Assembly (NCBI RefSeq): GCF_040958095.1
Contig: NC_091188.1
Coordinates: forward strand, 3,193,681 to 3,257,680
Origin: Procambarus clarkii
Lineage: Eukaryota; Arthropoda; Malacostraca; Decapoda; Cambaridae
Length of the DNA stretch: 64,000 nt
Reading direction: 5' to 3'
Shown: one piece after another, positions 12,623 through 64,000 of the stretch
Layout: each line of letters opens with the position of its first letter
Position numbering within the stretch: the stretch's first letter is position 1
Made by a program: the position numbers and the translations under genes
Notes under the pieces: generated by a model
The model's database searches: none
The model's input: the letters and a program-made list of their open reading frames with translations, nothing else
Told to the model about the DNA's origin: nothing

Positions 12623-12628
12623 TTTATT
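12623..12628 (-). promoter_or_regulatory. Candidate polyadenylation signal for Mcr (AATAAA on - strand)
   Basis: AATAAA on the minus strand lies about 590 nt downstream of the Mcr stop codon. It is the first canonical hexamer I see after the 44-bp repeat that fills the proximal 3' UTR. It is placed by position only. Confidence 0.3.
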
Positions 12629-12869
12629 AATGTGTCCAAGTAACCACATTGATTTGACCACTTGTTTAGGCCTTTGACAGTGCTAACTTGATTGCTACAT
12701 TGTTTCCTGTAAAATGAATGCTGATGATAAGTTCACTGTCACGAGGAGGGCAGCTGTGGTGCGGTCACCTGCCCCAGCAACTGTTCCTTGGTCACCAGGT
12801 AACTCAAAGAGCAGACACATGTGCCTAGCTGCTCATTTTGTCACAAGGAAGCAGCAGAATGAAGGGTCA

Positions 12870-13216
12870 CCAGTGACGGTGCAGTGGTCACCAGGACACT
12901 GCTTGAAACATCACCAGTGACGGTGCAGTGGTCACCAGGACACTGCTTGAAGCATCACCAGTGAATGTGCAGTGGTCACCAGGGCACTGCTTGAAGCATC
13001 ACCAGTGAATGTGCAGTGGTCACCAGGGCACTGCTTGAAGCATCACCAGTGACTGCAGTGGTCACCAGGACACTGCTTGAAGCATCACCAGTGAATGTGC
13101 AGTGGTCACCAGGGCACTGCTTGAAGCATCACCAGTGAATGTGCAGTGGTCACCAGGGCACTGCTTGAAGCATCACCAGTGAATGTGCAGTGGTCACAAG
13201 GGCACTTGACGAAGCA
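12870..13216 (-). repeat. 44-bp minisatellite in the Mcr 3' UTR
   Basis: About seven to eight units (+ strand: tgcagtggtcaccagggcac, tgcttgaagcatcaccagtg) run up to the Mcr stop codon. The outermost, diverged unit (gggcacttgacgaagcatca) contains the stop codon itself. Confidence 0.8.
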
Positions 13217-63467
<50,251 letters not shown>

Positions 63468-63476
<9 letters not shown>

Positions 63477-63730
63477 CTGCAACACACCAAAGTCAGGCAC
63501 CTGCAACACACCAAAGTCAGGCACCTGCAACACACCAAAGTCAGGCACCTGCAACACACCAAAGTCAGGCACCTGCAACACACCAAAGTCAGGCACCTGC
63601 AACACACCAAAGTCAGGCACCTGAAACACACCAAAGTCAGGCACCTGCAACACACCAGATTCAGGCACCTGCAACACACCAAAGTCAGGCACCTGCAACA
63701 CACCAGATTCAGGTATCTGCAACACATCAG
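63468..63730 (-). repeat. 24-bp minisatellite carrying repeated splice acceptors of Mcr exon a
   Basis: About eleven units (+ strand gtcaggcacctgcaacacac plus caaa). On the minus strand each unit, except one with ctgaaa, contains gcag|gtgcctgac, the same as the acceptor and first codons of exon a. The frame is open across the array (VPDFGVLQ repeated). Confidence 0.9.
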
Positions 63731-64000
63731 TCAACAATGCTCCGTTGACAGTGCAGGATTTAGACAGACATCAAAACACTAGGACCGGCAGATGGACATA
63801 TAGGGCAAAAAATGACGAGAAACTGAGATAGACAGTGAAATAAACAGAGTTAACAGACGCAACAGATGCAACAGAAGAAACAGAGAAAAAGGATGCAACA
63901 GAATAGAGAGATGAACATAGCAGAGGAAAGAGATGGAACAGAGAAAACAGATGAAACGGTGGCAACAGAATGAACACACACACACACACACACACACACA
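63731..64000. other. Intron of Mcr, no exon seen
   Basis: A purine-rich stretch with 'gatgcaacagaaga/agatgaaac' short repeats ending in an (AC)n array (63972-64000). The upstream Mcr exons lie beyond the window. Confidence 0.5.

Overview
This is a repeat-rich animal nuclear genome window, most likely from a decapod crustacean and probably a freshwater crayfish. The evidence is intron-split genes with GT-AG junctions, very long introns, many (AT)n, (GT)n and (GA)n arrays, numerous minisatellites, tRNA-derived SINEs, LINE fragments, a Penelope-like retroelement, TTAGG-type telomere-like repeats, and a fold-back repeat containing 'gacgacgtttcggtccgtcc' that I associate with crayfish sequence. 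The species assignment is inference.

Only two host genes can be supported. At the left edge, on the + strand, are the last two coding exons (94-367 and 1602-1721) of a Ser/Pro-rich protein whose C-terminus resembles IBTK (inhibitor of Bruton tyrosine kinase); this name is tentative. Most of the rest of the window (13217-63476, - strand) is one large gene that I could reconstruct exon by exon. It has 29 coding exons, all with GT-AG boundaries and matching phases, giving 4449 nt (1482 residues plus stop). It encodes a macroglobulin/complement-related protein of the alpha-2-macroglobulin/TEP superfamily. An LDL-receptor class A module sits in the bait/MG6 region, the internal thioester motif is lost, and the C-terminus is Cys-rich with a hydrophobic tail. 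This architecture matches arthropod Mcr (Tep6). The 5' end (signal peptide and most of MG1) lies beyond position 64000; the 3' end is complete. The two genes are convergent (tail to tail) across about 11.5 kb of repeats.

Layout: 1-1721, 3' end of the + strand gene. 1722-13216, intergenic, with LINE RT and RNase H fragments, a 460-bp inverted-repeat element, a SINE nested in a fold-back element, an 823-bp tandem duplication, and several minisatellites. 13217-31553, exons 29 to 9 of Mcr with modest introns. 32326-32919, exons 8 and 7. 32920-41416, an 8.5-kb intron holding a LINE fragment and a near-perfect 3.3-kb palindrome of a truncated Penelope-like element. 41417-43061, exons 6 to 3. 43062-56939, a 13.9-kb repeat-filled intron. 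56940-57010, exon 2. 57011-63316, an intron with a 1.4-kb G-rich minisatellite. 63317-63476, the first exon in the window, whose 3' splice acceptor lies in a 24-bp minisatellite. 63477-64000, no further exon seen.

Most long open frames in the window are minisatellite or microsatellite translations and are not annotated as genes. The most unusual items are the Penelope-like palindrome with a 3-nt loop, the splice acceptor repeated about ten times in frame, and a minisatellite whose edge unit contains the Mcr stop codon.
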